NCBI GenBank assembly: GCA_030446555.1
Contig: JAUJNA010000003.1
Span: 139,122 to 176,828 of the forward strand
Direction of reading: 5' to 3'
DNA length: 37,707 nucleotides
From: Chloroflexota bacterium
GTDB lineage: Bacteria > Chloroflexota > Limnocylindria > Limnocylindrales > CSP1-4
Made by a program: the position numbers and the translations under genes. This document shows, piece after piece, positions 16,739 to 25,123 of the stretch (position 1 is the first letter of the stretch; the number at the start of each line of letters is the position of its first letter). The notes beneath the pieces are model-generated. The model saw nothing but the letters and a program-made list of their open reading frames with translations, had not been told where the DNA came from and made no database searches.

Positions 16739-17785
16739 GTGCGCCATGCTCGCGCTCTCGTCGTCCTCTTGGCCCTGGCGGCGGGCCTGGTCGCCTGCAC
16801 CGGTGGCTCGGACGCAGCCGCGATCGGCTCCGCGGGCGCGGGAGCGACCACCGGGGCCTCCCTCGGGTGGTACGAGGAGCTGGCTGGGCAGCCGGACAAG
16901 CTCGATGTCGCCACGACCGTGGCCCCCATCAGCTCGCTCGCGCGCAACATCGGCGGCGATCGGATCCGGCTCCGCGGCATCGTGCCCGACGCCACGAACT
17001 CGCACACGTTCGAGCCGAGTCCGTCCGACGCGAAGCACCTGGCCGCGGCCGATCTCATCGTGATGAACGGGCTTCGCCTGGAGCAGCCGACGCTCCGACT
17101 CGCGGAGGCCTCCAAGCGAACGGACACGCCGATCAAGCTCCTCGGCGAGGCGACCATCACCGAGGAAGAGTGGCTGTTCGACTTCAGCTTCCCGGAGTCG
17201 GAGGGCGACCCCAACCCGCATCTCTGGATGAACGTCAGGTACGCGCTTCGATACGCCGAGCTCATGCGCGACTGGTTCAGTGAGGCGGACCCCGCGAACA
17301 GGGACTACTACGCGGCCAACTTCGGCAAGCTGAAGGCACGCCTCGATGAGCTCGACGGGATGATCAGGCAGGGCGTCGCCTCGGTCCCGGAGGGAGACCG
17401 GAAGCTCCTGACCTACCACGACTCCTGGGCCTATTGGGCGCGCGAGTACGGGTTCACGGTCATCGGCGCCGTCCAGGCCTCCGACCTCGGCGATCCCAGC
17501 CCGCGAGATGTGGCCGCCCTCATCGACCAGGTCAGGGCCGAGAAGGTACCCGCCGTCTTCGGCTCGGAGGTCTTCCCGAGCCCCGTCCTCGAGCAGATCG
17601 CTCGCGAATCGGGCGCGAGGTTCGTGGACGCCCTGCGCGACGACGAGCCACCAGCCGAAGAGGGCTCGCCAGAGCACACCTACTACGGCATGCTCAAGAA
17701 GGACATGCAGATCATGATGGAGGCTCTGGGCGGCGATCCGACGATCTTCGACCCTTTCGTCGTGACCGATACCTACCGGTCGTGA
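16739..17785 (+). CDS. znuA: Zinc/manganese ABC transporter substrate-binding lipoprotein
   Basis: A cluster A-I solute-binding protein of 348 residues that captures Zn or Mn outside the membrane and hands it to the permease. The N-terminus is a lipoprotein signal (ALVVLLALAAGLVAC; lipobox LVAC, Cys near res. 20). Metal-site motifs are NSHTFEPSP, NPHLWMN and TYHDSWAYWA, plus an acidic ligand in FGSEVFPSP. The long His-rich loop typical of proteobacterial ZnuA is absent. AAGGAG seven bases before the GTG start supports it. It is first in a three-gene operon, with znuC starting 16 bp after its stop. Zinc is favoured over manganese because of the neighbouring Zur-like gene. Confidence 0.92.
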   Translation: MRHARALVVLLALAAGLVACTGGSDAAAIGSAGAGATTGASLGWYEELAGQPDKLDVATTVAPISSLARNIGGDRIRLRGIVPDATNSHTFEPSPSDAKHLAAADLIVMNGLRLEQPTLRLAEASKRTDTPIKLLGEATITEEEWLFDFSFPESEGDPNPHLWMNVRYALRYAELMRDWFSEADPANRDYYAANFGKLKARLDELDGMIRQGVASVPEGDRKLLTYHDSWAYWAREYGFTVIGAVQASDLGDPSPRDVAALIDQVRAEKVPAVFGSEVFPSPVLEQIARESGARFVDALRDDEPPAEEGSPEHTYYGMLKKDMQIMMEALGGDPTIFDPFVVTDTYRS

Positions 17786-17801
17786 CCTGGTCACGGACGC
17801 C

Positions 17802-18716
17802 GTGACGACGGCGCGGCAGCGATCGACCGTGGCCGAGCCGCTCGTGCGCTTCGAGCGCGTGACTTGCGGCTACGATGGCGAGCCGGTCCTGCGGGACCTT
17901 GACCTGACCATCGGGCAGGGCGCCTTCGTGGGGATCGTGGGCCCGTCCGGTGCGGGGAAGACGACGCTCCTGCGAGCTATGGTCGGCGCGGTGCCGCGGG
18001 TCCGAGGCCGCGTCATCGTGGACGGTCGGGTGGTCGGATCGGGCTCCACCTCCGGCGTGGGATGGGTGCCCCAGCTCCAGACAGTGGACTGGGACTTCCC
18101 CGCGACCGTGCGCGAGGTGGTGCTCATGGGCCGCTGGGGCGATCGGCCCTGGCGCGCCTGGGCGAGCCGTGCGGATCGAGCGCTCGTCGACCGGATGCTG
18201 GAGCGCCTTGGGATCGGCGGCTCCGGCGACCGCCACATCCGCAGCCTATCGGGCGGTCAGCAGCAGCGCGTGTTCCTGGCCCGGGCGATGATCGGCGACC
18301 CGAAGCTGCTGCTCCTCGACGAGCCGACGAGCGGTGTCGACATCAAGACCCGCGACGACGTCCTCCATCTCCTCGCCGATCTCAACCGCGACGGGATGAC
18401 CATCGTCCTGACGACGCACGAGCTGAACTCCGTGGCGGCGCACCTGCCGTGGGTCGTCTGCGTCAACGGGCGGCTCATCGCGGAGGGCGATCCGGAGGAC
18501 GTCTTCACCTCGGCCATCCTGCAGCGGACCTACGCGGCCGATCTCCGCGTCGTCCGCCAGGACGGCACGCTCCTCGTCGCTGACGCTGCGCCGCACCGCT
18601 TGCGCGACGCCCTGCGCCACCGTCATGCAGGCTTCGAACACGCCCACCACGAACACGCGGACGATGACCACATCCACACCGTCGCCGACGTGCCCAGCTC
18701 CCCGGGCACCCGATGA
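17802..18716 (+). CDS. znuC: Zinc/manganese ABC transporter ATP-binding protein with His-rich tail
   Basis: The cytoplasmic ATPase that powers metal import. It shows Walker A GPSGAGKTT, Q-loop VPQLQTVDWDFP, signature LSGGQQQR, Walker B KLLLLDEPTSGVD and the switch TTHEL. It is 304 residues, longer than most ZnuC/MntB ATPases. The extra C-terminus contains HRHAGFEHAHHEHADDDHIH, a His/Asp-rich tail that could bind zinc inside the cell and gate transport; that role is inference. The GTG start at 17802 begins the usual beta strand about 14 residues later, and other starts nearby are possible. The stop overlaps the permease start. Confidence 0.93.
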   Translation: MTTARQRSTVAEPLVRFERVTCGYDGEPVLRDLDLTIGQGAFVGIVGPSGAGKTTLLRAMVGAVPRVRGRVIVDGRVVGSGSTSGVGWVPQLQTVDWDFPATVREVVLMGRWGDRPWRAWASRADRALVDRMLERLGIGGSGDRHIRSLSGGQQQRVFLARAMIGDPKLLLLDEPTSGVDIKTRDDVLHLLADLNRDGMTIVLTTHELNSVAAHLPWVVCVNGRLIAEGDPEDVFTSAILQRTYAADLRVVRQDGTLLVADAAPHRLRDALRHRHAGFEHAHHEHADDDHIHTVADVPSSPGTR

Positions 18717-19597
18717 TGGGTCCGCTGACGGACCCCCTGGCCTACGAGTTCTTCCGCCAGGGCCTCGCTGCGTCCCTGCTCGTGGGTGCGCTGTGCGGGA
18801 TGCTCGGCGTATACATCGTCCTGCGCCGGATGAGCTACATCGGTCACGGTCTGTCGCACGCCGTGTTCGGCGGGGCCGTGGTGGCGTACGTGGCGTCCAT
18901 CGACTTCTATGTGGGCGCCGGACTGTGGGGCTTCTTCTCGGCGCTCCTCATCAACGCGGCCGCGCGGCGGCGGCGGATCGCGGCCGACGCGGCGATCGGC
19001 ATCGTCACGACAGCCAGCTTCGCGGTGGGCGTCGCGCTGATCAGCAAGACGCGCAGCTTCACCCGGGACTTCGAGGCCGCCCTCTTCGGCAACATCCTTG
19101 GAGTGACCCCCACGGACCTGGCCGTCGTGGCCAGCGTCACGCTCGCCGTGGGTGCCTTCATCGTCCTCTTCTACAAGCGGCTCCTGTTCATGACGTTCGA
19201 TCCGGAGGTCGCCCCGATCTACGGCGTCAACGTCGGTGTCGTCGACAGCCTCTTCGCCCTTGCCATGGCGGCCACCATCGTCGCGTCGATCAACGTCGTC
19301 GGCGTGACGCTCATCGCGGCGACCCTGGTCATCCCCGCAACGACCGCCCGCCTGCTGACCGACTCGTTCGCGCGGATGGTCGTCCTATCGACGCTGATCG
19401 GGGCGTCAGCCGGGGTCGTCGGGATCTACCTGAGCTACTGGCTCGACGTGTCCTCCGGGGCGACGATCGTCCTGCTGGAAGCCGCCGTCTTCACGGTCGT
19501 CTTCCTGGCCACGGCGATCAGCCGGAGGCGCCCGGACTGGACCGATCGGCCGCTCCCGGCGCTCGCACGCGATCGGGCGGCTGACGACCTGGGTTGA
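18713..19597 (+). CDS. znuB: Zinc/manganese ABC transporter permease
   Basis: A 294-residue inner-membrane permease of the ABC-3 family with about eight helices. Diagnostic stretches are VLRRMSYIGHGLSHAVFGG, where SHAV is the conserved loop, FGNILGVTPTDL, FDPEVAPIYGVNV, which contacts the ATPase, and INVVGVTLIAATLVIPATTARLL. The start ATGATG overlaps the end of znuC (4-bp type overlap), so translation is coupled. It completes the znuACB operon. The short charged C-terminal tail is cytoplasmic. Confidence 0.93.
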   Translation: MMGPLTDPLAYEFFRQGLAASLLVGALCGMLGVYIVLRRMSYIGHGLSHAVFGGAVVAYVASIDFYVGAGLWGFFSALLINAAARRRRIAADAAIGIVTTASFAVGVALISKTRSFTRDFEAALFGNILGVTPTDLAVVASVTLAVGAFIVLFYKRLLFMTFDPEVAPIYGVNVGVVDSLFALAMAATIVASINVVGVTLIAATLVIPATTARLLTDSFARMVVLSTLIGASAGVVGIYLSYWLDVSSGATIVLLEAAVFTVVFLATAISRRRPDWTDRPLPALARDRAADDLG

Positions 19598-19631
19598 CGA
19601 TCGGGCCACGCGGGCCCGGAAGGGCCGTTTC

Positions 19632-20105
19632 TCAGCGCATCCCGCCCCTGCGGGCGATCTCCTGGACGCGGCCGTACTCGTCGCGCAGCCTGTGGACATC
19701 GGCGGCGGCCAGGTGGTAACCGTCCGAGCCTTTCTCCAGCTCACCGAGGCGTCGCTCCGCAGCGCGCCACTCCTGGAGCACCCGGTCGATCGGTCGTGGC
19801 GGGATCTCCTCGATGGCGGTCTCCACCCGGGCCGGCGTGCCGGCCACGCTGCGAGTGGTCTCGGCGAGGACGGTCTGCTCACGTGTCTGATCGAGCGCGC
19901 TCGCAGCGAGTGTCTCGATCCTTCCCGCCAGGTCGACGAACGCCGCCGTCCCGGGCGTGATCCCGCGCTTGCGCTGTTCCAGCTCGACGAGCTCATCCAG
20001 GGTGGTGAGCAGCCGGTCAGAGGCGACCCGCAGCCCCGCCTCGAGCCCGACGGCGCCTGCACCGTCCATCTGGGTCACGCGCCCACCCGCGATCGCCGGC
20101 CCCAT
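19632..20105 (-). CDS. Hypothetical helical protein (157 aa)
   Basis: Soluble, mostly helical and charged. Leucine-heptad stretches (LLTTLDELVELEQRKRG, WRAAERRLGELEKGSDGYHLAAADVHRLRDEYGRVQE) suggest coiled-coil helices. No domain is recognised. GGGGAG six bases before the ATG supports the start, and a TAACCT about 20 bp upstream is a possible -10. It is convergent to the znu operon, with a GC-rich 34-bp gap between them. Confidence 0.6.
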   Translation of the reverse strand: MGPAIAGGRVTQMDGAGAVGLEAGLRVASDRLLTTLDELVELEQRKRGITPGTAAFVDLAGRIETLAASALDQTREQTVLAETTRSVAGTPARVETAIEEIPPRPIDRVLQEWRAAERRLGELEKGSDGYHLAAADVHRLRDEYGRVQEIARRGGMR

Positions 20106-20245
20106 GGAAGCTCCCCGGGCAGGTTACTGGCGCCCGCGAGTCCCTCGCCCATCACAGGCCATCCTCTCTCCCTCCCCCACGTCGAGAGGACGACTGTACC
20201 GTACTCGCCAAAGTCTGGATCCAGACCGTTCGCCACGGAGGTCCC

Positions 20246-20644
20246 ATGCGCGTCCCAGGATTCCTCGTGCGCCGCTTCTACGTCCAGGGAAGCCTGCGAA
20301 ACACCGAAGGCGGGTTCGAGCTCCAGGCGCACAACGGGATGGGGCCCGGGACGATCGTGGGTCTGACGAGCATCACGATCGACGGCATGAGCATCGATCC
20401 CCGGCGCATCACCGCACAGCGCCAGGGGGGCAGCGCCGTCCTTGCGGCCACCATCTCGCGTGCCTCGCCGGTCCCCGTCGCGGTCGGGGACCGGGTGACC
20501 ATCCACGTGTCGGGACCGCAGCTGGCTGCCGGGCGACATCGGCTGGAGGTGGAGCTCGTAGAGCGCGATCTGGGCGTGCTCCAGTTGGGCATCACCGAAT
20601 CGCTCGCCGAGGATCCGCGCCCCACCGCTCCGGTCGACTGCTAG
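20246..20644 (+). CDS. Conserved hypothetical beta-rich protein (132 aa)
   Basis: The protein starts MRVPGFLVRRFYVQGSLRNT and continues with glycine-turn beta strands (GFELQAHNGMGPGTIVGLTSITIDGMSID). Short proteins with a VPGFL-(x)n-YV-GSLRNT opening occur in Chloroflexota and Actinobacteria without known function; some have been misnamed as HMG-CoA reductase in databases, as far as I recall. No signal peptide. A GGAGGT sits just before the ATG at 20246. Its TAG stop overlaps the -10 box of bioY. Confidence 0.65.
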   Translation: MRVPGFLVRRFYVQGSLRNTEGGFELQAHNGMGPGTIVGLTSITIDGMSIDPRRITAQRQGGSAVLAATISRASPVPVAVGDRVTIHVSGPQLAAGRHRLEVELVERDLGVLQLGITESLAEDPRPTAPVDC

Positions 20645-20647
20645 CAT
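20642..20647 (+). promoter_or_regulatory. -10 element (TAGCAT) for leaderless bioY
   Basis: TAGCAT is followed by CGTCGC and the bioY ATG. The first three bases are the stop codon of the upstream ORF, so one sequence serves as stop and -10. Confidence 0.5.
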
Positions 20648-20653
20648 CGTCGC

Positions 20654-21376
20654 ATGGTCGCCACTCGGCTGGAGCGCCTGGACCGGCTACCGCACTTCGA
20701 GCATGGTGTGACGCTGGGCGACTTCTTCGTCCCCATCCGGGTCGGGGAGCGGGCTGCGGCGTGGCAACGCCATCTGGTATTGATCCTCGTCGGCGCGCTG
20801 CTGATGGTGGCCGGGGCCTGGCTGTCGTTCCCGGTGCCCCAGATCCAGTTGCCCGGCGTCTACCTGCCGGCGAACCCCTATGTGCCCTTCTCGCTCCAGA
20901 CGCTGGCGGTCCTCTTCACGGGAGCCTCGCTCGGGTTCCGCCGGGGCGTGACCGCGACGCTGCTCTACCTGGCCATGGGCGCCGTCGGACTACCGGTCTT
21001 CGCCGTCGACTCGAACGGTGCGCATGCAGCGGGACTCGACACCATCGTGTCGGTCACGGGAGGACGAGTGGTGCTCGGCGTGACGGGCGGGTACCTCTGT
21101 GGCTTCCTGGTGGCGGGCGCCATCTGCGGCACGCTCGCCGAGCACGGCTGGGATCGCACGCTGCGAGGTTCGCTGGCGACGATGCTCGCGGGCAGCACCG
21201 CCATCTACCTCATCGGCCTGCCATGGCTGAGTGTCGCGGCGCATCTCACGATCCCGCAGACGCTCCAGGTGGGCCTCTACCCCTTCATCCCCGGTGATCT
21301 GGTCAAGGCGGCCGTCGCGGCTGGCCTGCTGCCCGTCGGCTGGTGGATGGTGCGCCGCCGGGCGCACGACCTGTAG
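20654..21376 (+). CDS. bioY: Biotin transporter S-component
   Basis: BioY is the membrane protein that binds biotin with high affinity; it works alone or with the shared ECF module (EcfA/A'/T), none of which is here. The protein has 240 residues. After a 35-residue soluble N-terminal extension come about six helices with the family marks PFSLQTLAVLFTGASLGFRRG, LYLAMGAVGLPVFA, GGYLCGFLVAGAICG and YPFIPGDLVKAAVAAGLLP. The N-terminal extension is longer than usual, but the ATG fits the -10 spacing. No biotin synthesis gene and no BirA box is visible. Confidence 0.9.
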   Translation: MVATRLERLDRLPHFEHGVTLGDFFVPIRVGERAAAWQRHLVLILVGALLMVAGAWLSFPVPQIQLPGVYLPANPYVPFSLQTLAVLFTGASLGFRRGVTATLLYLAMGAVGLPVFAVDSNGAHAAGLDTIVSVTGGRVVLGVTGGYLCGFLVAGAICGTLAEHGWDRTLRGSLATMLAGSTAIYLIGLPWLSVAAHLTIPQTLQVGLYPFIPGDLVKAAVAAGLLPVGWWMVRRRAHDL

Positions 21377-21595
21377 GCGCCTGCGCGTGGGCTACGCGCT
21401 CGTCGTGTTCCCACGGCGCGACCTCGCGGCACCGAGCTGAGTCGCCCGTCGTGACCCCGTGCGGCCCCGCCACCCGTTCGCACCAGGGGGCGCCCTTCCG
21501 GGGGCGCGCATGCGCTCCGCCTGCTCGGATCCGACCTGTACCGTCAGGGCGCCGTCGCGGCGGCCGCGAGCATCGTCTACGGATGCGCCGCGACC

Positions 21596-23031
21596 GTGCC
21601 ACCGGAGCTGGCCACAGGACCGGCCACGGCCGGTCCAGCCGCCACTGCTCCTGACGCTCCCCCGGCGCCGCCACGTTCGCCGGTCGCCTCGCCCGCATCA
21701 CTCCCGCCCGCATCACTCCCGCCCGCGTCGCCGACGCCATCCGGTCCCCGACCGCCGGACGTCGCAGCCATCCAAGCCGTCATCCAGCCCCTGACCGGGT
21801 CGCCGGACGAGTACGACGCCCTCATCGAGCAGGTCGGTGACGCGGACGTCGTACTCCTGGGCGAGCCGTCCCACGGCAGTCACGAGGTCTACCGGGAGCG
21901 AGCCGAGATCACGCGGCGTCTGATCGCCGAGGCGGGGTTCTCGGGCATCGCCATCGAGGGCGACTGGCCGGATGCGTGGCGCGTCGACCGGTACGTCCGG
22001 GATATCGGCGCTGACAGCACGCCGGCCGAGGCGCTCGGCGAGTTCGACGAGTTCCCGGAGTGGATGTGGCGCAACGAAGACTTCGCCTCACTCGTGGGCT
22101 GGCTGCGCGACCACAACGGCTCCCGTCCGTACGACCGCCAAGCGGGCGTCTACGGCCTTGACCTGTACAGCCTTCCGGAGTCGACCGCGGCGGTCGCGCC
22201 GGAGCTTCGCCCTTCGGTGCCGCCGCGGCTGCAGGCATCATCCAGCGCCGGTACACGTGCACCGGGGCCACCGTCGCGCCCGATCCGCCCGACGAGGCGC
22301 CGTCCTGTGCGGAACAGGTCCACGAGGCGCTGCGTGATGCGGCCGCCGTCGCGGACACCGTCCCGCCACAGCACGCGGAGCGGGCGGACCGCGCGTTCTC
22401 CGCCGTGCAGAACGCGCGCATCGTCGTCAACGGCCGCCGCTACACGCTCGGCGAGGGAGCCGATGGCGAGTCGTCCTGGAACATCCGCGACCGCCACATG
22501 GCGGAGACGCTGTGGCGCTGCGCGACCACCTGGAGCGGACGGGCCGCAGCGATCGACTCGTCGTCTGGGCGCACGACTCGCGTCGGTGACGCCCGCGCGA
22601 CCGAGGTCGCCGGCCGTGGACAGCTCAACCTGGGACAGCTGGTGCGTGAGCGACCGGGTGTCGAGTCCGTCATCGTCGGGTTCAGCACGTACACGGGGAC
22701 TGTCACCGCGGCGCACGACTGGGGCGAGCCGGCGCAGGAGATGGACGTCCTGCCGGCACTGCCGGGCAGTCATCCCGACCTGCTCCACGAGGTCTCGCGT
22801 TCGAGCGCGGACGAGTTCCTGGTCGTCCTCGGGGCCGACGCGCCCCCGCCGCTCCGAGAAGAGCGACTCGAGCGGTACATCGGCGTGATCTACCGTCCCG
22901 AGACGGAGCGGGTGAGCCACTACTTCGCGACGCGGATCGCCGAGGAGTACGACCTGCTCATCCATCTCGATGAGACGACGGCCGTCCGGCCGCTGGAGGA
23001 CGCCGTCTTGCTGCCGGACGAGGGCGGCTGA
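21596..23031 (+). pseudogene. Erythromycin esterase family protein, frameshifted
   Basis: The family hydrolyses macrolide lactones or related esters; most environmental members have unknown substrates. The N-terminal part (frame of 21596) contains a Pro/Ala/Ser-rich leader with a triple 15-bp repeat (ASLPP), then VVLLGEPSHGSHEVYRERAEITRRLI and GLDLYSLPES. The frame then changes at about 22195, where RRYTCTGA... leads to QNARIVVNG, SSWNIRDRHMAETL. It changes again at about 22512 (ALRDHLERTGRSDRLVVWAHDSR) and back at about 22588 (VGDARATEVAGRGQLNLGQLVRER). The C-terminal half then runs intact to FATRIAEEYDLLIHLDETTAV. Three indels, perhaps with some missing sequence near 22200, make it a pseudogene as written. 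The N-terminal start is uncertain. Confidence 0.8.
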
Positions 23032-23057
23032 CTGCGGATCGCCGCCCGGTCGGCGGC

Positions 23058-23793
23058 CTAGACGGCCGGCTTCTCCCAGACCGAGATGTGCTTGGGACTG
23101 TCGCTCGTGAACGGCTCCCGCTTCCACCCGCTCCAGCGCTCGCTCAGCGTCATCCCGGCAAGCTGCGCCATCAGGTCGAGCTCCGAGGGCCACGCGTACC
23201 GGAAGGGGATCGACAGGCGCTCGATCCTCTCGTCGACGACGCGGAAGTGGTGGGACGTGAGGCCCTGTCCGGCGACGTCGTACTCGTCGAAGCTCCATCT
23301 CGTCTCGCTCACGTGGTAGGCGCGGATGGCCTCCCCGGGCGGGAGCCGCTGCAGCTCGGGACGCCTACCTCGATGAGGAAGCAGCCGCCGGGCTCGAGGT
23401 GCGCCGCGACGTTGCGGAAGCACGCCACCTGGGCCGCCTGCGTCGTCAGGTTCATGATCGTGTTGAAGACGAGGTAGGCGACGGAGAACATTCCGTCCGG
23501 CTTCGTGGTCGCGAAGTCACCGATGGTCACGCCGATGTCTTCCCCGCCTGGCTTCGCGCGCAGCGCGGCGACCATCGACTCGGACAGCTCGATCCCGTGC
23601 ACCGGGATCCCTCGGTGCGCAAGCGGTAGTGCGCGATCCGGCCCGTCCCGATACCGAGCTCCAGCGCGCGTCCCCTCCCGGCCAGCTCGACGAGGTCGAC
23701 GACCGGGTCGACGACGGCGGGGTCGAACATCTCGGCGGCGGACTCGTCATACCTCGCGGCCACGCGCTCGTCGAAGTGGCCGTCATCGTGCAC
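23058..23793 (-). pseudogene. Class I SAM-dependent methyltransferase, two frameshifts
   Basis: Three consecutive minus-strand frames together give one methyltransferase of about 245 residues: MHDDGHFDERVAARYDESA...ALELGIGTGRIA (SAM-binding motif I), then LPLAHRGIPVHGIELSESMVAALRAKPGG...FSVAYLVFNTIMNLTTQ...LEPGGCFLIEVGVP, then LQRLPPGEAIRAYHVSETRWSFDEYDV...GWKREPF. Single-base indels are needed near 23630 and near 23358. The GTG start lies exactly six bases after a TAGGAT -10, so the promoter region is still intact. The target molecule is unknown. This gene borders the mobile element. Confidence 0.8.
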
Positions 23794-23799
23794 CTTGGG

Positions 23800-23805
23800 A
23801 TCCTA
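23800..23805 (-). promoter_or_regulatory. -10 element (TAGGAT) for the methyltransferase gene
   Basis: Read on the minus strand, TAGGAT is followed by CCCAAG and the GTG start. It lies at the junction with the ghost integrase fragment. Confidence 0.5.
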
Positions 23806-23878
23806 CTCGCTGCGTTGACCGCTCGGTCGCCCTGTGCTTCGATACGCGATGCCGCGGCTCCTTGTGAGCGTGAGGCCC
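23806..23878 (-). pseudogene. Ghost of a second integrase 5' end plus tRNA upstream sequence
   Basis: On the minus strand this codes SRIEAQGDRAVNAAS, which matches the start of the intact-side integrase at 32846 (PRIEARGDLAVNAAS). At DNA level about 70 bp align well, including CTCGCTGCGTTGAC and GTGCTTCGATACGCG. After a gap of about 100 bp the alignment resumes at GTGAGCGTG just before the tRNA fragment. It is therefore a shortened copy of the integrase start and tRNA leader, left from an older insertion at the same site. Confidence 0.65.
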
Positions 23879-23914
23879 GCGCCCGTAGCTCAGTGGATAG
23901 AGCGGATGGCTTCG
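23879..23914 (+). repeat. Left att copy: 5' half of tRNA-Arg (36 bp)
   Basis: This is an exact copy of the first 36 bases of the intact tRNA-Arg at 32953, running from the acceptor stem to the anticodon loop (GGATGGCTTCG). It diverges right after the anticodon. It cannot form a tRNA. It marks the left junction of the element, with crossover in or near the anticodon loop. Confidence 0.85.
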
Positions 23915-24005
23915 ACCACGGGGCCGCTAAGCGCAGTACCCTCACGCTTGCGGACCTGAGCGAAGACGCTCTGGTTATCCGCTCAAAGCTTAAGAGGGCA
24001 GCACC

Positions 24006-24286
24006 GTGCCGAAGTCCCGAGTGGGAGTGGAAGATCAACGGCCGCAAGGTGGCTCCAGGTCAAGTCGGGAAGGCGCGCTCGAGAAAGCGTTCTCACCCAA
24101 GATCGCGACCGTCGCGAAGGAGCAGGTCGAGCAGCACATCCGCGACGTCAGATGCCCTGTCCATGGCGGAGGACCACAGCGGGTCTCGTCACCGGGCCAG
24201 AGGCCCTCGACACCACGTGGCGACTCTCAGCGAAGTACTGCTGCGACGAGCAGCAGAGCATCGAGGCGGCGCTGGGAGGCTCTTGA
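24006..24286 (+). pseudogene. Small element-end protein, frameshifted
   Basis: Joining frames gives MPKSRVGVE, then KINGRKVAPGQVGKA, then ALEKAFSPKIATVAKEQVEQHIRDVRCPVHGG, then GPEALDTTWRLSAKYCCDEQQSIEAALGGS and a stop at 24284. About three single-base indels are needed. The rebuilt product (about 92 residues) has a CPVHG motif and a late CCDEQ, hinting at a small metal- or nucleic-acid-binding protein. Similar short genes are typical of integrative elements. Function unknown. Confidence 0.65.
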
Positions 24287-24341
24287 CGGCAGGCGTACCG
24301 TGACGAGGCCGGTGTAAGACGGCCAACCGATAGACTGACTG

Positions 24342-24382
24342 ACGCCCGTCGTCGTGCTGCTTACACAGCCGGCGGCGGGCGT
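24342..24382 (+). terminator. Strong hairpin between two small element genes
   Basis: ACGCCCGTCGTCG and CGGCGGCGGGCGT form a 13-bp stem (two G-U pairs in plus-strand RNA) with a 15-nt loop, followed by TCTCATT. The wobble pairs only work on the plus strand, which suits a terminator or attenuator for the plus-strand genes. Confidence 0.55.
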
Positions 24383-24399
24383 TCTCATTGAGGAGCGCC

Positions 24400-24713
24400 A
24401 TGAGCGCAGAGACCAGGAGACGGAGCTGCTGGAGGCTCTCGCTGGGACGTCCTCATGCGGGACGTGCAGCGGTTCCAGGGCGAAGCCGGCATCTCGCAGG
24501 CCAACAGCAAGCGGTACGACCGCATCCAGGACACGCTCGAGGAGCTCGCTGGGATGCTGGTGAGCGAGATGTGGGATACCGAGATGGATAGTGACCCGAG
24601 CTTCAGCGGGCCTCACCGGGGGCATCTGGGACGAGATCGAGCGACGGACGCTCGATTGGGCGGAAGAGGTCGACGCAGCCCGGGACACCCGCCGGGCCGG
24701 AGCGGCGGCATGA
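24400..24713 (+). pseudogene. Element protein, frameshifted (acidic, helical)
   Basis: An ATG with GAGGAG upstream starts MSAET. The frame then shifts to QETELLEALAGT, then to MRDVQRFQGEAGISQANSKRYDRIQDTLEELAGMLVSEMWDTEMDSDP, then to LTGGIWDEIERRTLDWAEEVDAARDTRRAGAAA and a TGA overlapping the next ATG. At least three indels are needed. The intact version would be about 100 acidic, helical residues. No family is recognised. The ATGA overlap shows it was in one operon with the next gene. Confidence 0.65.
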
Positions 24714-25036
24714 CCGCCGAAGCGACGCTGCTGAGCATCCCGGAAGCGGTCCAGCGAGCCGTAGACGATCTGCCTATCGATCCGGGACAGTGGCTCTATG
24801 ACGTGGTCGGTGAAGTGTTCGAGCGATACGCCTGCAACGATGAGAAGTGCCCGAACCGGCCGGCCTGGGACATCGCCCGGAAAAAGATGTTCGACGAGAC
24901 TGCCACCTCGTTGGACAACGCGATCAACGAGGTGTTGACCAACCGGATCACCAGGGCGCTCGTGGCCTACGCCGGCGAGTACCCCGACGCGCCACGTGCC
25001 TCGTCCACAAAGCCGCTGGTAAGCGCCAGCGCCTAG
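24710..25036 (+). CDS. Hypothetical element protein (108 aa)
   Basis: An intact frame starting at an ATG that overlaps the TGA of the previous gene. The sequence is acidic and helical, with a CNDEKCPNRP stretch (res. about 42-51) whose two cysteines might bind a metal weakly. Other parts are LPIDPGQWLYDVVGEVFERY and DNAINEVLTNRITRALVAYAGEYPDAP. No signal peptide. It is one of few element genes without an indel. Function unknown. A 10-bp hairpin follows 37 bp after the stop. Confidence 0.6.
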   Translation: MTAEATLLSIPEAVQRAVDDLPIDPGQWLYDVVGEVFERYACNDEKCPNRPAWDIARKKMFDETATSLDNAINEVLTNRITRALVAYAGEYPDAPRASSTKPLVSASA

Positions 25037-25073
25037 TCTCCGACGGCCACTAAAAGCAGCGCCAATACTCGGT

Positions 25074-25109
25074 CCTGCCCGCCCCGGCTCCGTGCCGTCG
25101 GCGGGCAGG
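25074..25109. terminator. Two-way hairpin between convergent genes
   Basis: CCTGCCCGCC and GGCGGGCAGG form a perfect 10-bp stem with a 16-nt loop. It sits between the left-end genes (+) and the sulfatase (-), which fits a shared terminator even without a T tract. Confidence 0.55.
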
Positions 25110-25123
25110 GCGCATCTCGCCCC

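Noticed and set aside
23879-23954. Second functional tRNA-Arg at the left junction
   Set aside because: Only the first 36 bases match. The 3' half, T-arm and acceptor partner are missing.
23517-24047. 176-aa minus-strand ORF across the left junction
   Set aside because: It is a chance fusion of the ghost integrase start with shifted methyltransferase sequence.
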